NCBI GenBank assembly: GCA_013115145.1
Contig: JAAPAO010000420.1
Location: 1-23,328, forward strand
Reading direction: 5' to 3'
Length of the DNA stretch: 23,328 nt
Source of the DNA: Perkinsus chesapeaki
Taxonomy: Eukaryota > Perkinsozoa > Perkinsida > Perkinsidae
Each line of letters begins with the position of its first letter. The stretch's first letter is position 1. The position numbers and the translations under genes were made by a program. This document shows, piece by piece, positions 11,201 through 21,047 of this stretch. A model generated the notes under the pieces. The model did not search any database, was not told where the DNA came from, and saw only the letters and a program-made list of their open reading frames with translations.

Positions 11201-14200
11201 GTTCTGAAATTTGAAGGGTGACAAGCCTTCAACATATAGTAATACATACTTGAAGTACAAGGTCAAATACGAAACGGTTTGTGTTACATAACAGGGCGGG
11301 CGTTATTTGCATCCTACTTAGTCATGAATGGTAAGACTACCGCGCTATGCCATACACAGAATGTGGGTAGTGAAGAGAGCGTCTAGTCGTGTGCCAGAGG
11401 AGCTAACCTTACCCTTCTTCCCGGCAACATAAAGTTAAGTCCGCTGGAATTGCCGCTACTTTGGCTCATGTTCTTACCGATTATTTGGGCACCAGCTTGA
11501 CCGAATCCAACCTACATACAAACAACTCATCCAGGAACTCATTCGATAGGAAAGTCGAGGACGCTACTAAAATATAACAGGAAGCATCTCATCGGCTCAA
11601 CTGGTCTTCCGGCAACTACGATATAGTCCCAATTTCCCCATCTTGTGTAATGCCGTTTATACGGCTACCTCACCCTCAATAATCCTCCTATCTTTAATAT
11701 AGTATTCTCAAGCATATCGGTCTCCATCTCCTTATCCCTCGTCGCGGAGGATACCTTCTTAGACTCTAAAAAGGAAAGTGAACGCCTTCTGAATTCCTTC
11801 CGGCTACTTCTGCCTTTCTTTCGAGAATGCCGGTCACTTGAACCCTCGTGATCATCCGCGTGCCTGAAAGCCACCAGTGCATCCTGCTCCGATCAGTTAC
11901 TCGATAATTTTGGAACCGCGCATGTCAACTAATCTTCCCAAAAGTGGAATCGTTTCTCTTTGCCATGCAGACATTCGTTAATGGCTAAAATTTCATAATA
12001 GTAACTCGTAGTCGATGTCATAGCTTATTTCATTACCTACACGTAGGACCTACGACTTCTGTTAATAGGAGAAGAGAGATGCCTGTCGATGGCATGTAGA
12101 GCTTCATTGTGTAGTAGCGAGCCGTCGGTGACTGGATACGCGAGATTGACTTCTGTTATGTCATAAAGCCTCAGTCTGTGCCTCTGAGGCACTCGATCAG
12201 CCAGGAAGATCGAAGGAAATGGCCTTATTTTGTGGTCCTATAGTGTAGTGGTTAGCACTCTGGACTTTGAATCCAGCGACTCGGGTTCAAATCCCGATAG
12301 GACCTTTTCAATACAAAAAAATTATTCTCAGACAAAGACCATACCCAGCCTGAAGAATTCTCAAAATTACCCATTTTCAGAGCCATCAGAGTCATCCAAA
12401 TCTTGCTCATCTTGCTCTACCTCAGGCTTCCTCAACGGATCATCTGCCAGCTGCTTAACAATATTCACCATTTTCTCTATGGGAGCAATAACCACCTTCT
12501 GTGTGTCGGAACCTAAACCGCATACCATGGCAGATTGCCATAAGATAGCGATTTAATCTTCTCCTATATTAGCACATAATTTAACTACTCCACATGGCGT
12601 GTGTGTGAGTTTATAGTCCAACGCCGAAATTGGCTTAGTTAGACTATCCAATCTATGTTCTGCAGCTTCAGAGCGAGAGTTTAATACCTATACTGTTATT
12701 GTCATTGTAGGGTTCACTAAAGGGAATGTTACTAGTCTCAAGAGATCATCATACTTGTGGCAATCCTTCCAGATGCGAATGCACTCATTCACATAGTCGT
12801 CACCAAAAGCAGAAATGACATCAACATCTGTAGTAGTATGTTTACACATCATTAGAAATGTATAATACAAACTTATTATTATAATGTATTTAAATGCTAA
12901 CCATCAATACCTCTGACTTCTTCTATAAGATCTATCCGTGATGTACAGTACCAACCGTACCGTTATACAAACGGGCTTTTTGAAGCGGATTTCACAAACG
13001 AGAATGTTGAACTTGGATTATACCGCAATAATAACATTTCGGAGAATAATTGTCATTTGTTGACAAATGTGAAATCCTAATTTTCGATATGATGCAAATT
13101 CTGATGAGCTATGGATTTGGTTAACCGACTGCACCTTTCTCCACGTTGTGTGTTCTGTCCCCACTCACTAAATAACATCGCTCCGAGGCCCAACAAGACC
13201 ACTATCATGCTGGTCTGTAACATCGACATCTTAGCCTCATCTTGCTTTCTTTTTCTGTCCAAGAATTTAGCCGAGACCATCAGGTCCGCACACGGCGAGT
13301 CTGGAGCTCTACACATCGGTGGTGTATATCTGATCATCGCGGCCATCACGTGGATGCTTCAGCGGTTAGCGGTCGACAAACGACCGTTGAGCCGATTGGC
13401 CGATATAGATGTGTCTATAACAATAAAATATGTATGTAGATATTTTTGGTACAGTGATTCTTCATAGTTCTCCGTCAAACGGGCGACAGATTAAGCGAAA
13501 ATCGGACTTCAGGAAATCATTCAAGTCGGGCTGAGCCAGCCATCGTGGTCGATATAACTGATTTAATATCTTTCCATAACTTCTAGCAGCTTCAATCAAC
13601 ATAAGGAAGAAAAACAGTAGACTCGATAATATATTATCAACCCTTCCAGATCGGTAGAGTAAGCTTATCGATGTCGTTGCTTATCATCATCATTTTATGA
13701 TTGTCGCTGAGGACCATCAACTGTTAGGAAAGTAATTGATTTCCCCTTTCGGTCTAGGCACACACTCTCAACCACATTTCCATCATCCTTCAGCACCAGT
13801 AACAGTGTTACTGTAACACATTTCTGTGCCGCCGACCGACCCTTTAATGCTCACACGACACTCCGGATCTCCGAATCCCTCCAGGGGCAATCGTCATTCC
13901 CAACTTCATCACCACCAAATCCACAGCTCGTGTGGGCACGCCAACAGCAACACGGTCCAGTCGCCTCAAGACCTATGACCAACGGGCGAAAAGTTCAGCA
14001 AAACCCCGACCGATTTCTGGATCTTTTCAAATTTCTGGTTGTTTGACCCTTCTCTTTAAATTAGTGTATATCCACATTCGACACACTCAAGAGGCGTCGG
14101 AACACCGATGACTGTGATGGCGTGTTCGGATATCGATCTTCTGTTAGTGGGGCGGAAATATGCCTTTATTTGTATCACTAAGACTCTAATGACTTCCCTT

Positions 14201-17200
14201 AGTTCAACGAGTGCCAGCTTGTCTGTGCTCCGACAGTGTTGCGGGAGATAGCAAACCCGATGACTCACAGCAAGTGTCAAAGCCAGCAGGTAAGCCATTA
14301 TTTGGTATAGAGAAATCCATAGTATACAAATTGGCTGTAGCAGGATGGCATCTGCTTGTTTCTATGTACCTTAATATCGGGATATCCAACACTCACCCTG
14401 ATCAGATATTAAACACGTTCTACGAGTAGCGCTTTCTCGGTAGTGCGTCGCTGGTGCATTGTGACCGAATCCTTTCGCGTGCGTTTGCGTATGCGTGCAA
14501 AGATACGCTTTTATTGCGACACTCATGAACTAATTGTGATTGCTTCGTCTGGGCACTGTTGTTGTTGTTGATGAAGGACGGTTATAAACACGCTATTTTT
14601 TTCTATACCTATTCTCATTTCCAGTAAGCAATTAAGTTCTATTATATGCATATTGTGCGCCCACATTTGTTAGGCAAATTCGAAAAAAAGCTAGAATTTG
14701 ACGAATAAAACGGGTTTCGATACGAAATCAATATGCGTTGCGTAGACATCACGGACCTATATAATTGTCATGACAGACCAAATCGATCACCGTTTCATCG
14801 CTCTAGGATAAAGGTTATTTTCCGGTCGGCAGTGTGATGTAATAATAGTCGAGATCCTTAACTGTTGAATAACATTAGGACAGCTAAGAGGATTTTGCTG
14901 AGTGCACCAAGTTGAGCTTTCCCCAGTACCATTCTCTTACTAATGTAGAAATACAACATCTTCACAAAATTCTGAATTAATAATGTGCCTTATTTTTAAT
15001 ATATACTCTCCGATCATCAGTTAACCGAGGCATTTTCCAACTCAGTTTACCAACTTACTAATTACACTACCACTTGATCCTTTTACACAAACTCTCCAAC
15101 CTCTCGCGACTCGAATACGCGACTGATTTCATGGAATCTTTGGTAGATCCCATCGCAGCTATCGCCAATAGTTACATTCAACTTGAATGATTAAAGTGCT
15201 CACTTGCATGAATTTATGGTCGAAAACTGTCAGCTGCAGCTGCAGTTGTGGATATCTCAACACTTTTGTGATCCTTGACGATCAACAAATACCTCCCCCG
15301 TGCCTCACGTGATGCTCTTGATCCTCCCTGGAGGGTCAGCGGTGAGATCGGGTATTTCCAACCATAACAGAGGCTCGTTAACCTTGGCATCCAGACCCTC
15401 CGATGATCGAGAGACTTGCGAATATCTGAGAAGTTCTTATCTGCTCCTCGGAACAAGTTGAAAAGTAATTTTGACAACTCACTCATAAATCATGAACTGC
15501 CAACCTTCGAGGGTGAAATCCGCCAAGTCGAGCGACCCATTGCAGGTGGAGGAGCTTGCGGATAGGCCTTGGGCTCGAGCGATGAAGTCGACGGCAGAAC
15601 CTAACAGGAGAGATAGGAGAAATATGTTACTAGTGATACGGAGGAGGAAGAGGAGGAGATATTTTACTAGTGCTGATGACGAGTAGGAGGAGGTGACGTA
15701 GCTGTATAATTGCCTATTGCTTACCACACACGCTTCTCCCTGCCCAGAATAACTGCTCCAGCCCTGCCTCGTATGCCAGGTTAGTCTCCGTCAATTCTAT
15801 AAGTGGAAGGACCAACATCATCGACAGAACCTGATGATACAAAATATTCAAACTGCACTGCGCAACACAACTTTAGCAAGAGGGCGCGTTTCTTATAATT
15901 CTCGATGCATTTGCGACCTGGAAAAAGACTTTTTTGAACCAGGTGACTTACCGTAAGTGTCTAATAGGTATCTCAACAGGAAATAATGATATTGTGAATA
16001 CTCATGGACAAACCGTCCTTGCTAAAGCTCTGGTGTGCACTATATACCGAGATAACTATTTAAAAGATATCGTTAATACTATTAGGCTGCCGCCCAACGA
16101 ATGCCAATCCTTGAAAGCCTGGAAGCTTTCCGACATGAAATCAGTCTCAATTATTGATAATCATATTAACCTCTATAAGAGCGATGCTACTCTTCGATTT
16201 TCATATCAGGTCTTAAATATATCGTCGACTTTTTTTAATAAAGTCTCCCAACTAGCCCACATAACCTACCCCAATGATAACCCTCCGAGTCGTCTGTTCA
16301 CTCAGCATCTTACCAAGTCGACTCGCTTCAATTCGCTGCTGTTTATTCGCTCCAGGTTCAACAGGGGCAACTTCTGTAGCCGCCATAGAGTTGCTTCGCG
16401 CCTAAGGACGATCTCTGGAAGAAACCCTTCATCCAGCGTGGTCCTATAGTGTAGTGGTTAGCACTCTGGACTTTGAATCCAGCGACTCGGGTTCAAATCC
16501 CGATAGGACCTTCTTACCGCAAAAGGCGATACTTCCTCTTGATCATCCAACTCTGACCGTTTGCCATTTCCTGACCAACACATCTCAATTCGACCCTCGA
16601 AGAGCCTTCTTTTGGTTGACCGTCAATTCGCCGTGAAGGAGCCCCTTTGGGACATCCTCGAATGACCAACTTGTTAAAAGAAGTAGTTAATCCATCACTG
16701 AGATGGCTGCTATCACCGATTGTGGGAATGATAATGAGTTTTGTGCTTCTATTGTTTTATACACTTATCTCCAACATACTATTGTTTTTAACATTTATTT
16801 ATAATGTTCTCCATTATTTTCATTTCCCCCCTCAGACCCGAATTTCCATCCACCTACTCCTAAAAAGCTTAGTTAAATTAACAACTCTCAACAATCTCAC
16901 CAACCGCACCAATCTAACAATCCTTCCAGCTCGAGTACCTGATGCCATCGAATCACCAATCACCAACAGACATGCCTTACCAGCTCTAGAAGCTCTGCCA
17001 GCCCGAGCCACGCCACTCTGACCTCCTCCTCCACCTTGTGAACCAGAATCACCTAAAGTGCTTCCGCTGGGATTCGAACCCGCGTGCCCAGTATTACCCA
17101 TATCATACAGGTCTGCTAAAAATGCTGTAAACCAACCTATATCAGGTATTAGAGATGCAGTTGCCACACAATCGAGCCAGAAAAAAAAGGACCATTTGTA

Positions 17201-19095
17201 ACTGACGAAAATCCCCACATTCATTCCCTTGTCGATTTTTTCCAGGTCCAAAAAGTGTATCTTATTTTCTGTGGAATTTTCACCTTTTTCTCCTTGCCCT
17301 AATATAACAAGTACGCAAGCGGAATTTTTTCAAAATTTTCTTGAATTTTCGCGAATTTTCGTCATTTTTTTCGCAAATTTTCGTCGTCACGATTGATCTA
17401 GGGAGAAGTACCGCATCCCAACCCACTCATCCTGTATTATCGAATTGATTGTCAGTTCCACCATGAAACAAATAAGAGCAAAAATAAATGACACATAAAA
17501 TGCGCCGTCCGCGGATTTGTACCTACGTGGTCGATCGCTCTCCCGTCCGAGCAATTATCCTTACGTTGAGTAGATCCTGAGGTCATCTCCGTACAGTGCA
17601 AAAATGGTTAAGACTGTCATAAAGATTTGGACACTCTTCGACTCCATAAATTGTGTTAATTTCTGAGGGGAAAATCTCCGGAAAATATTTCCACGAAAAA
17701 CTCCCAGGAAAAATCTTGAAAGTTTCCGTCAATTTCTTGGACGACCGATGAAGCCGATGTTCTTGAACATAACCCATTTAATGGAATTCTAACTAGGCCA
17801 AACTAAAAGACTGCCGGATGATAATAGGATAATTGTTCCTTAACGAAGCCTTTCAGGAACCTATTTCCCAGATATTTACGTCATTTGGGCGGAGGAGACC
17901 GTATTGGGAGATTATTAATATCAATGAAATTTTTGTCATGTTACTTCTCTTAAAGATATTTTAGTCTCAATTTTCTTTATATCATCTTCTGTCGTCTCAT
18001 CACCAAGCGGTAGGATAGGATCACCGTGAGTGAACAACTGAAAAGATACAAAATAGGTTAACTTGAGTACGATCCATCTGAATTCCACACAGAAATTATT
18101 TCCCTTGAAAAGACCTACGGGCGTGTCAATAAATGCAATATTATTTATCTATCCATCTTACTTTATCCTTTGATGAGATGTAACGTTGTCTTAGCCTCGA
18201 TAGCAAATATATTACTCTTGATACAACTGAGAAGTGATATATTATATCAGCTTTAACTGAGTGCTTAGATGTCAGTTCATGCTTCTGACCTGGGGCGTAT
18301 ATAAAAACGGTACACGTTGACACCGAGGTTCGAATCATGTGGACCGTCGAGCTAGTAAAAGCTCTATATTACAAATTTTTAATAATATAATTGGTAATAC
18401 CATTAATAGTCGAAGAAGAGTACGTTCCCAGAAGTGATGTATTTCACACTTTCGGAACCTTTCACTAGGAACATATTTTTCCAGATTTCTAGAGTCAATA
18501 ATCCTTCTTTAAATAACAGACATCCCGTGGAACGGGTTTTAACCGGTTAAAAAGGTTTTTAAGGAGTAACTAACTTTAAAGAAGCTTGTGACATAGGCGC
18601 CCGGAGCGTCCGTTCCAGTGACACTTGATGATTACTGATAACAATTGTTGACTTTACCAATAAAATGTATCGTCTGCATTAATCGATCCGAAATTGAACA
18701 TACAGCTTAATCCCCCTAGTAGACACCTCCTTTATATTATTAAAAACATTAAATGGTATTGTGACCTGCTTCCTGACCCCAACAACGATTTTTTTCTGCA
18801 ATTCTAACGGCCGAAAAATATTTTTCCCGAATTTTCCGTGAAATTCCCCCCAGTATTAGCTTTGCATTCGATATAGTACCTCCTGTGGTCATGGTCAAGG
18901 TGGTTGATGGGGTTGAGGAGGCAACAGTAGGGAAAATGCGCTGTTGGAAAAGCGCACGCCAACAAAAATATAAAAATGGGTAAAGCAGGGTGAAGGGCCC
19001 ACGGGAGGCCTTAGCCTATCCGTGGAGAAGCCGGTATAACTTGACTCAGCATTACCACCACCACTCGGTAGACGCAATTCCTCAGTCGTAGGCAT
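8257..19095 (-). CDS. Voltage-sensor channel / class III nucleotide cyclase fusion
   Basis: A membrane protein that would convert ATP or GTP to cyclic nucleotide. Phased exons: 17268-17098 (S2-S3, including SYKWSFFFWLD), 17052-16981 and 16938-16858 (S4, repeated Arg every third residue), 16570-16518, 16401-16270 (LGKMLSEQTTRR), 15830-15725 (S5), 15600-15483, 15425-15309; then unresolved; about 13257-13169 (a membrane helix, GLGAMLFS), about 12530-12371 (PIEKMVNIVKQLADDPL), 11863-11674, 11511-11413, 11009-10941, 10858-10721, 10675-10627, 10566-10518, 10312-10077, 10031-9961, 9673-9572, 9229-9133, 8774-8734, 8611-8535, 8480-8376, 8335-8257 (TGA stop). The cyclase domain shows both metal Asp contexts (CDIRKF and NKNLGDSF) and the GAIGSEQKIDATYIG block. 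A tail (SWQKAKQMFEKC...DGPSRALIKYM) follows. ATG 19095 (MPTTEELRLPSGGG) is the likely start but is weakly supported. 18040-17965 is a probable N-terminal exon. Related channel-cyclases are known in alveolates. Confidence 0.8.
10236..10270 (-). repeat. Dispersed short repeat, exonic copy (QDWQDL)
   Basis: The minus strand GCGTTAAGAAAAAGCAAGAT followed by TGGCAAGATTTGG encodes SVKKKQDWQDLAEK inside the cyclase domain. Confidence 0.45.
10676..10720 (-). repeat. Intron made almost wholly of a dispersed short repeat
   Basis: A 45-nt intron of the cyclase gene between DDTELSE and MMLLSSKGK. Apart from the splice signals it is GCGTTGAGGAAATG followed by (T)AAGATTGCAAGATTTTG. Similar sequences lie at 792-832, 2832-2872, 10236-10270 and 12396-12438. 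Confidence 0.6.
12234..12305 (+). tRNA. tRNA-Gln (anticodon TTG), copy 2, intronic antisense
   Basis: Identical over all 72 nt to the copy at 8016. It sits on the plus strand inside the 507-nt intron 11864-12370 of the minus-strand channel-cyclase gene, about 65 nt from that intron's donor. The pol III terminator is short: the discriminator T plus three more T. Its flanks differ from those of copies 1 and 3 beyond a few bases, which argues against a recent large duplication. Confidence 0.93.
12396..12438 (-). repeat. Dispersed short repeat, exonic copy (QDEQDL)
   Basis: The minus strand reads CCGTTGAGGAAGCC, then GAGCAAGATGAGCAAGATTT, and encodes the acidic linker PEVEQDEQDLDD before the cyclase domain. 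Confidence 0.45.
16402..16517 (-). other. 116-nt intron occupied by an antisense tRNA gene
   Basis: The intron separates the exon ending DDQEEVSPFA (16570-16518) from the exon beginning ARSNSMAATE (16401-16270). Both borders are phase 0, the donor is gtaaga and the acceptor is ccttag. The 72-nt tRNA-Gln copy 3 (16440-16511) lies inside on the opposite strand. That leaves 6 nt between the tRNA 3' end and the 5' splice site, and 38 nt on the other side. Confidence 0.75.
16440..16511 (+). tRNA. tRNA-Gln (anticodon TTG), copy 3, intronic antisense
   Basis: Identical over 72 nt to the other two copies. It lies in the short intron 16402-16517 of the channel-cyclase gene, antisense. Unlike copy 1 it has no TTTT directly downstream (the sequence is TTCTTACCGC). 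The first four-T run is at 16610-16613, about 100 nt further, so pol III transcripts may be extended through the neighbouring exon. The tRNA body itself shows no damage. Confidence 0.9.
17053..17097 (-). other. 45-nt intron with a perfect B-box sequence (S3-S4 loop)
   Basis: Donor gtaata, acceptor tttag. It is in frame if retained, where it would add the residues NTGHAGSNPSGSTLG, so intron status is inferred. GGTTCGAATCC lies at the minus strand of 17070-17080, 26 nt before the acceptor. Removing it leaves a Gly/Ser-rich loop before the S4 arginines. Confidence 0.45.
17321..17384. repeat. Phased A/T-tract patch 2
   Basis: Six consecutive near-10-nt units of AATTTT(C) type with almost exact 10-bp spacing, just upstream of the S2-S3 exon of the channel gene and therefore intronic. 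Confidence 0.55.
17665..17730. repeat. Phased A/T-tract patch 3
   Basis: GGGGAAAAT, CCGGAAAATATTT, CACGAAAAA and CAGGAAAAAT units spaced 11-14 nt. Probably noncoding, although one frame stays open. Confidence 0.4.
18788..18852. repeat. Phased A/T-tract patch 4
   Basis: The complementary orientation of the same type (TTTTTTTC, CGAAAAATATTTTTCC, CGAATTTTCC, GTGAAATTCC) in the 5' part of the channel gene. Confidence 0.4.
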
Positions 19096-19606
19096 GAGAA
19101 TGAGAGACTATCGAGTACGAGATTACAAGCTGAAACAAAGCAGATATCATGCTCATAACTCATATCTCATCAAACTATACTAATCATCATTAATTAGGGC
19201 CATCATGAGAGTGGTCCTCAGCGAAACCGTCGGGCCGTTTCTCCTAGAGGGGCGGAGCGATGTAAAATATACAGTGACATTATCTTCATATGCCCTACAG
19301 CGGGAGTGACTAAGGATCAAAAAGTTACAATGCCAACCACCACCGAATAAAAAAACATATCGATTGCAGGTGCAAGTCCTGGCGTATGCTCCTCGGAAAA
19401 GCGCACGTCTCCTTGGGATTTTGTAATGTTCTCTACTACGTCTCCTCGGTAGAGATGGTATTCGGTTGGTAGAAAAATGTGATTAAAATGAATGGTATAT
19501 AGTAATAGCCAGTGATGACAGTGTCCGGCTTAAACGTTCATAAAAAACTACTGGTCTTAATTAGCAGCAAGCTTACAGAACACCTTTAACAAGTGTCCCT
19601 GTTTTT
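19096..19606. other. Divergent intergenic region
   Basis: It lies between the putative start of the minus-strand channel-cyclase gene and the start of the plus-strand gene at 19607, so it should hold both promoters. I see no gene, RNA, clear TATA box or repeat array. A T-rich stretch and a possible acceptor (cttacag, about 19571-19577) lie just before the plus gene. Confidence 0.4.
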
Positions 19607-19895
19607 ATGCCACTTTACATGGAGACCGCAGGTTGGTGGCCTGTATGTGGTCAAAGGATACCAAATGCATATAAACCTCCGTCAAGAGGAGCATATGCTA
19701 CCACTTATACATCAGCTTATGATGTTGAAGATCAAGTAGGACTAATGACCTCGAATCAACCTATATAGTATCTTTCAGCCTCGAGGTCCGTATCCTCCAG
19801 GATACGCAGGTCATCTGCCAGCTATTCGCCATAAATTTGGATACAGTATGCCGGCACCAGATGTCAATATTACCGGAATGGATAAGCGAACGTAA
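19607..19895 (+). CDS. Short protein with GYAGHLP...FGYS motif, microtubule-inner-protein-like
   Basis: ATG 19607 and TAA 19893-19895, with a 43-nt phase-0 intron at 19736-19778 (GTAGGA...TTTCAG). About 81 residues. The first exon gives MPLYMETAGWWPV and an RGAYATTYTSAYD segment. The second gives PPGYAGHLPAIRHKFGY. Short proteins with GYxGHxP followed by F-G, together with TxYxxxY segments, recall the CIMIP2/FAM166 (DUF2475-like) proteins inside ciliary doublet microtubules; this is family knowledge applied by eye. A later donor (gtaaag at 19892) could join the exon-like block at 20100 in phase and lengthen the protein. The frame of that join is less protein-like than another frame of the same block. 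Confidence 0.5.
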
Positions 19896-20099
19896 AGGAT
19901 AGCAAATACCCATTTTGGAAAGATTCTCCTTGAGAAGACCACAAGACTATTAATGCCGCGTTCTTAGTACTCTTTTTTATATCAGATCATCAGCAGCATA
20001 TTAATCAATATTAACATCGCAAATCTGGCTTTCGGAAATTTCGCGTTTTTGTTAAATTCTTCCTCATCTGCTATTTGTTATTGTTAACTTTCCTTCTAG

Positions 20100-20236
20100 A
20101 AAGGTTTGTCTTTCGATCAGATTTGGGCCCTCACTTGAATTCGCTTCGACACCCCTACCACAAAGAGCTTTTGATAGAAGCGTATCAGTGCCACAAATAC
20201 TATGCCATAAGGAAGGTGCTCGAGCCTCCAAACCAG
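20100..20236 (+). CDS. Exon-like block, possibly CMC1/CMC2-like
   Basis: Bounded by a strong acceptor (pyrimidines then ctag, ending 20099) and a near-perfect donor (CCAG|gtaagg at 20237). One frame reads RSDLGPHLNSLRHPYHKELL and then IEAYQCHKYYAIRKVLEPPNQ. The L-I-x-A-x-x-x-CH step recalls the twin-CX9C CMC1/CMC2 family of mitochondrial assembly factors. However, the first Cys would be His, and the second CX9C helix is not found downstream. Another frame is also open throughout. No partner exon is established. Confidence 0.3.
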
Positions 20237-20623
20237 GTAAGGAAAATCAGCAAGTAAGACGTTGAACCAGCTTTGCTTCAAACTCGATCGCGATGCTTTT
20301 TGATTCGGCTTTAGTATATTATTTCTTCGTCCCTGAAGTACAAATGATCGATGTGGCTCTAATAATGAAAAGCTCCAAATCACTGTCAATAAAATATGTT
20401 AATGCACATTTATAGAATTTTATAACCTTTCGTGGTGGTTGTAATATATTTCTTTTTGAGCAGTCAAAGCTCGATCACTGATGTGAGGCCTAGAATCAAT
20501 GTATTGCATGCCTCCTTTCAGATCACATTTGCTATCGACAATTCCGTATTAGTAACCCCTCGAGGAGTATCTTTCTGAAAATTTAGATGCTTCACTGTTA
20601 AGTATCTCCGTGTTGCACTTGAA

Positions 20624-20692
20624 GATTTTTTCCAATATTTTCCCAGAGGATTTGTCTACGAAATATTTCCCGATAAAATTTTCCTATTTTCG
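20624..20692. repeat. Phased A/T-tract patch 5
   Basis: GATTTTTTCC, AATATTTTCCC, GAAATATTTCCC and AAAATTTTCC units, between the small plus-strand genes. Confidence 0.4.
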
Positions 20693-20772
20693 ATTACATC
20701 GTCCGGATGATGCAACGGGTTGAATGGATAACAGACATTATATTTTTCTTAGATTTAACAAGATCATTCAGC

Positions 20773-21047
20773 ATGGCTCGAAGCCTCAGAATTGATACAC
20801 AAAGGTTGGTAGCATTAAGTCGCTGCGGAGAGGGATGACTTCCTCTAGGTCCCCACGTCTGGCTTCATCGTATGCTTCGGCTTATGGTAGCCCAAAGCGA
20901 TTTCTGATGCAAAAACCCTCGACGGTGAGAAAGATTCTTAGGAGGTTGATTGGATAACCATCTCAGGATGTTGCATCACCGTCCGGTTCTGGTCTTGGAT
21001 ACACCCCCAATTCCGTGGCCATGCGCGGTGTTGAATGGCTTCCTTAA
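20773..21047 (+). CDS. Small Ser/Pro-rich hypothetical protein, three exons
   Basis: Not recognised. Three exons in phase: 20773-20804 (MARSLRIDTQ), 20849-20924 (SPRLASSYASAYGSPKRF) and 20967-21047 (DVASPSGSGLGYTPNSVAMR, ending EWLP-TAA). The two introns, 44 and 42 nt, have GT-AG ends and pyrimidines before the acceptor. The product is 62 residues, basic, without a signal peptide or membrane helix. Its length and composition recall small structural proteins such as the one at 19607, but there is no shared motif. The gene could be wrong in its first exon; the last two are better supported. Confidence 0.45.

Larger units (their letters stand above)
19896..20772 (+). other. Mostly noncoding stretch with one exon-like block
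   Basis: 877 nt between two small plus-strand genes. It contains the exon-like block at 20100-20236 and A/T-tract patch 5. The rest is AT-rich, with stops in all frames and no RNA gene that I can recognise. Confidence 0.35.

Noticed and set aside
11060-11266. Minus-strand frame with NETLKIGREIKFF
   Set aside because: The conserved sequence runs from GLNFMLPGRR (11413) straight to VEGVYAYCDIRKF (11009) in phase 0, so this segment is intronic.
16647-17021. Plus-strand hydrophobic frame, 124 codons
   Set aside because: It is the reverse complement of the S4 exon region and its flanking intron; the Arg-rich S4 codons on the minus strand explain its openness.
17583-17777. Minus-strand frame of 64 codons
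   Set aside because: It covers the phased A/T-tract patch and has low-complexity Phe/Lys composition without good splice borders.
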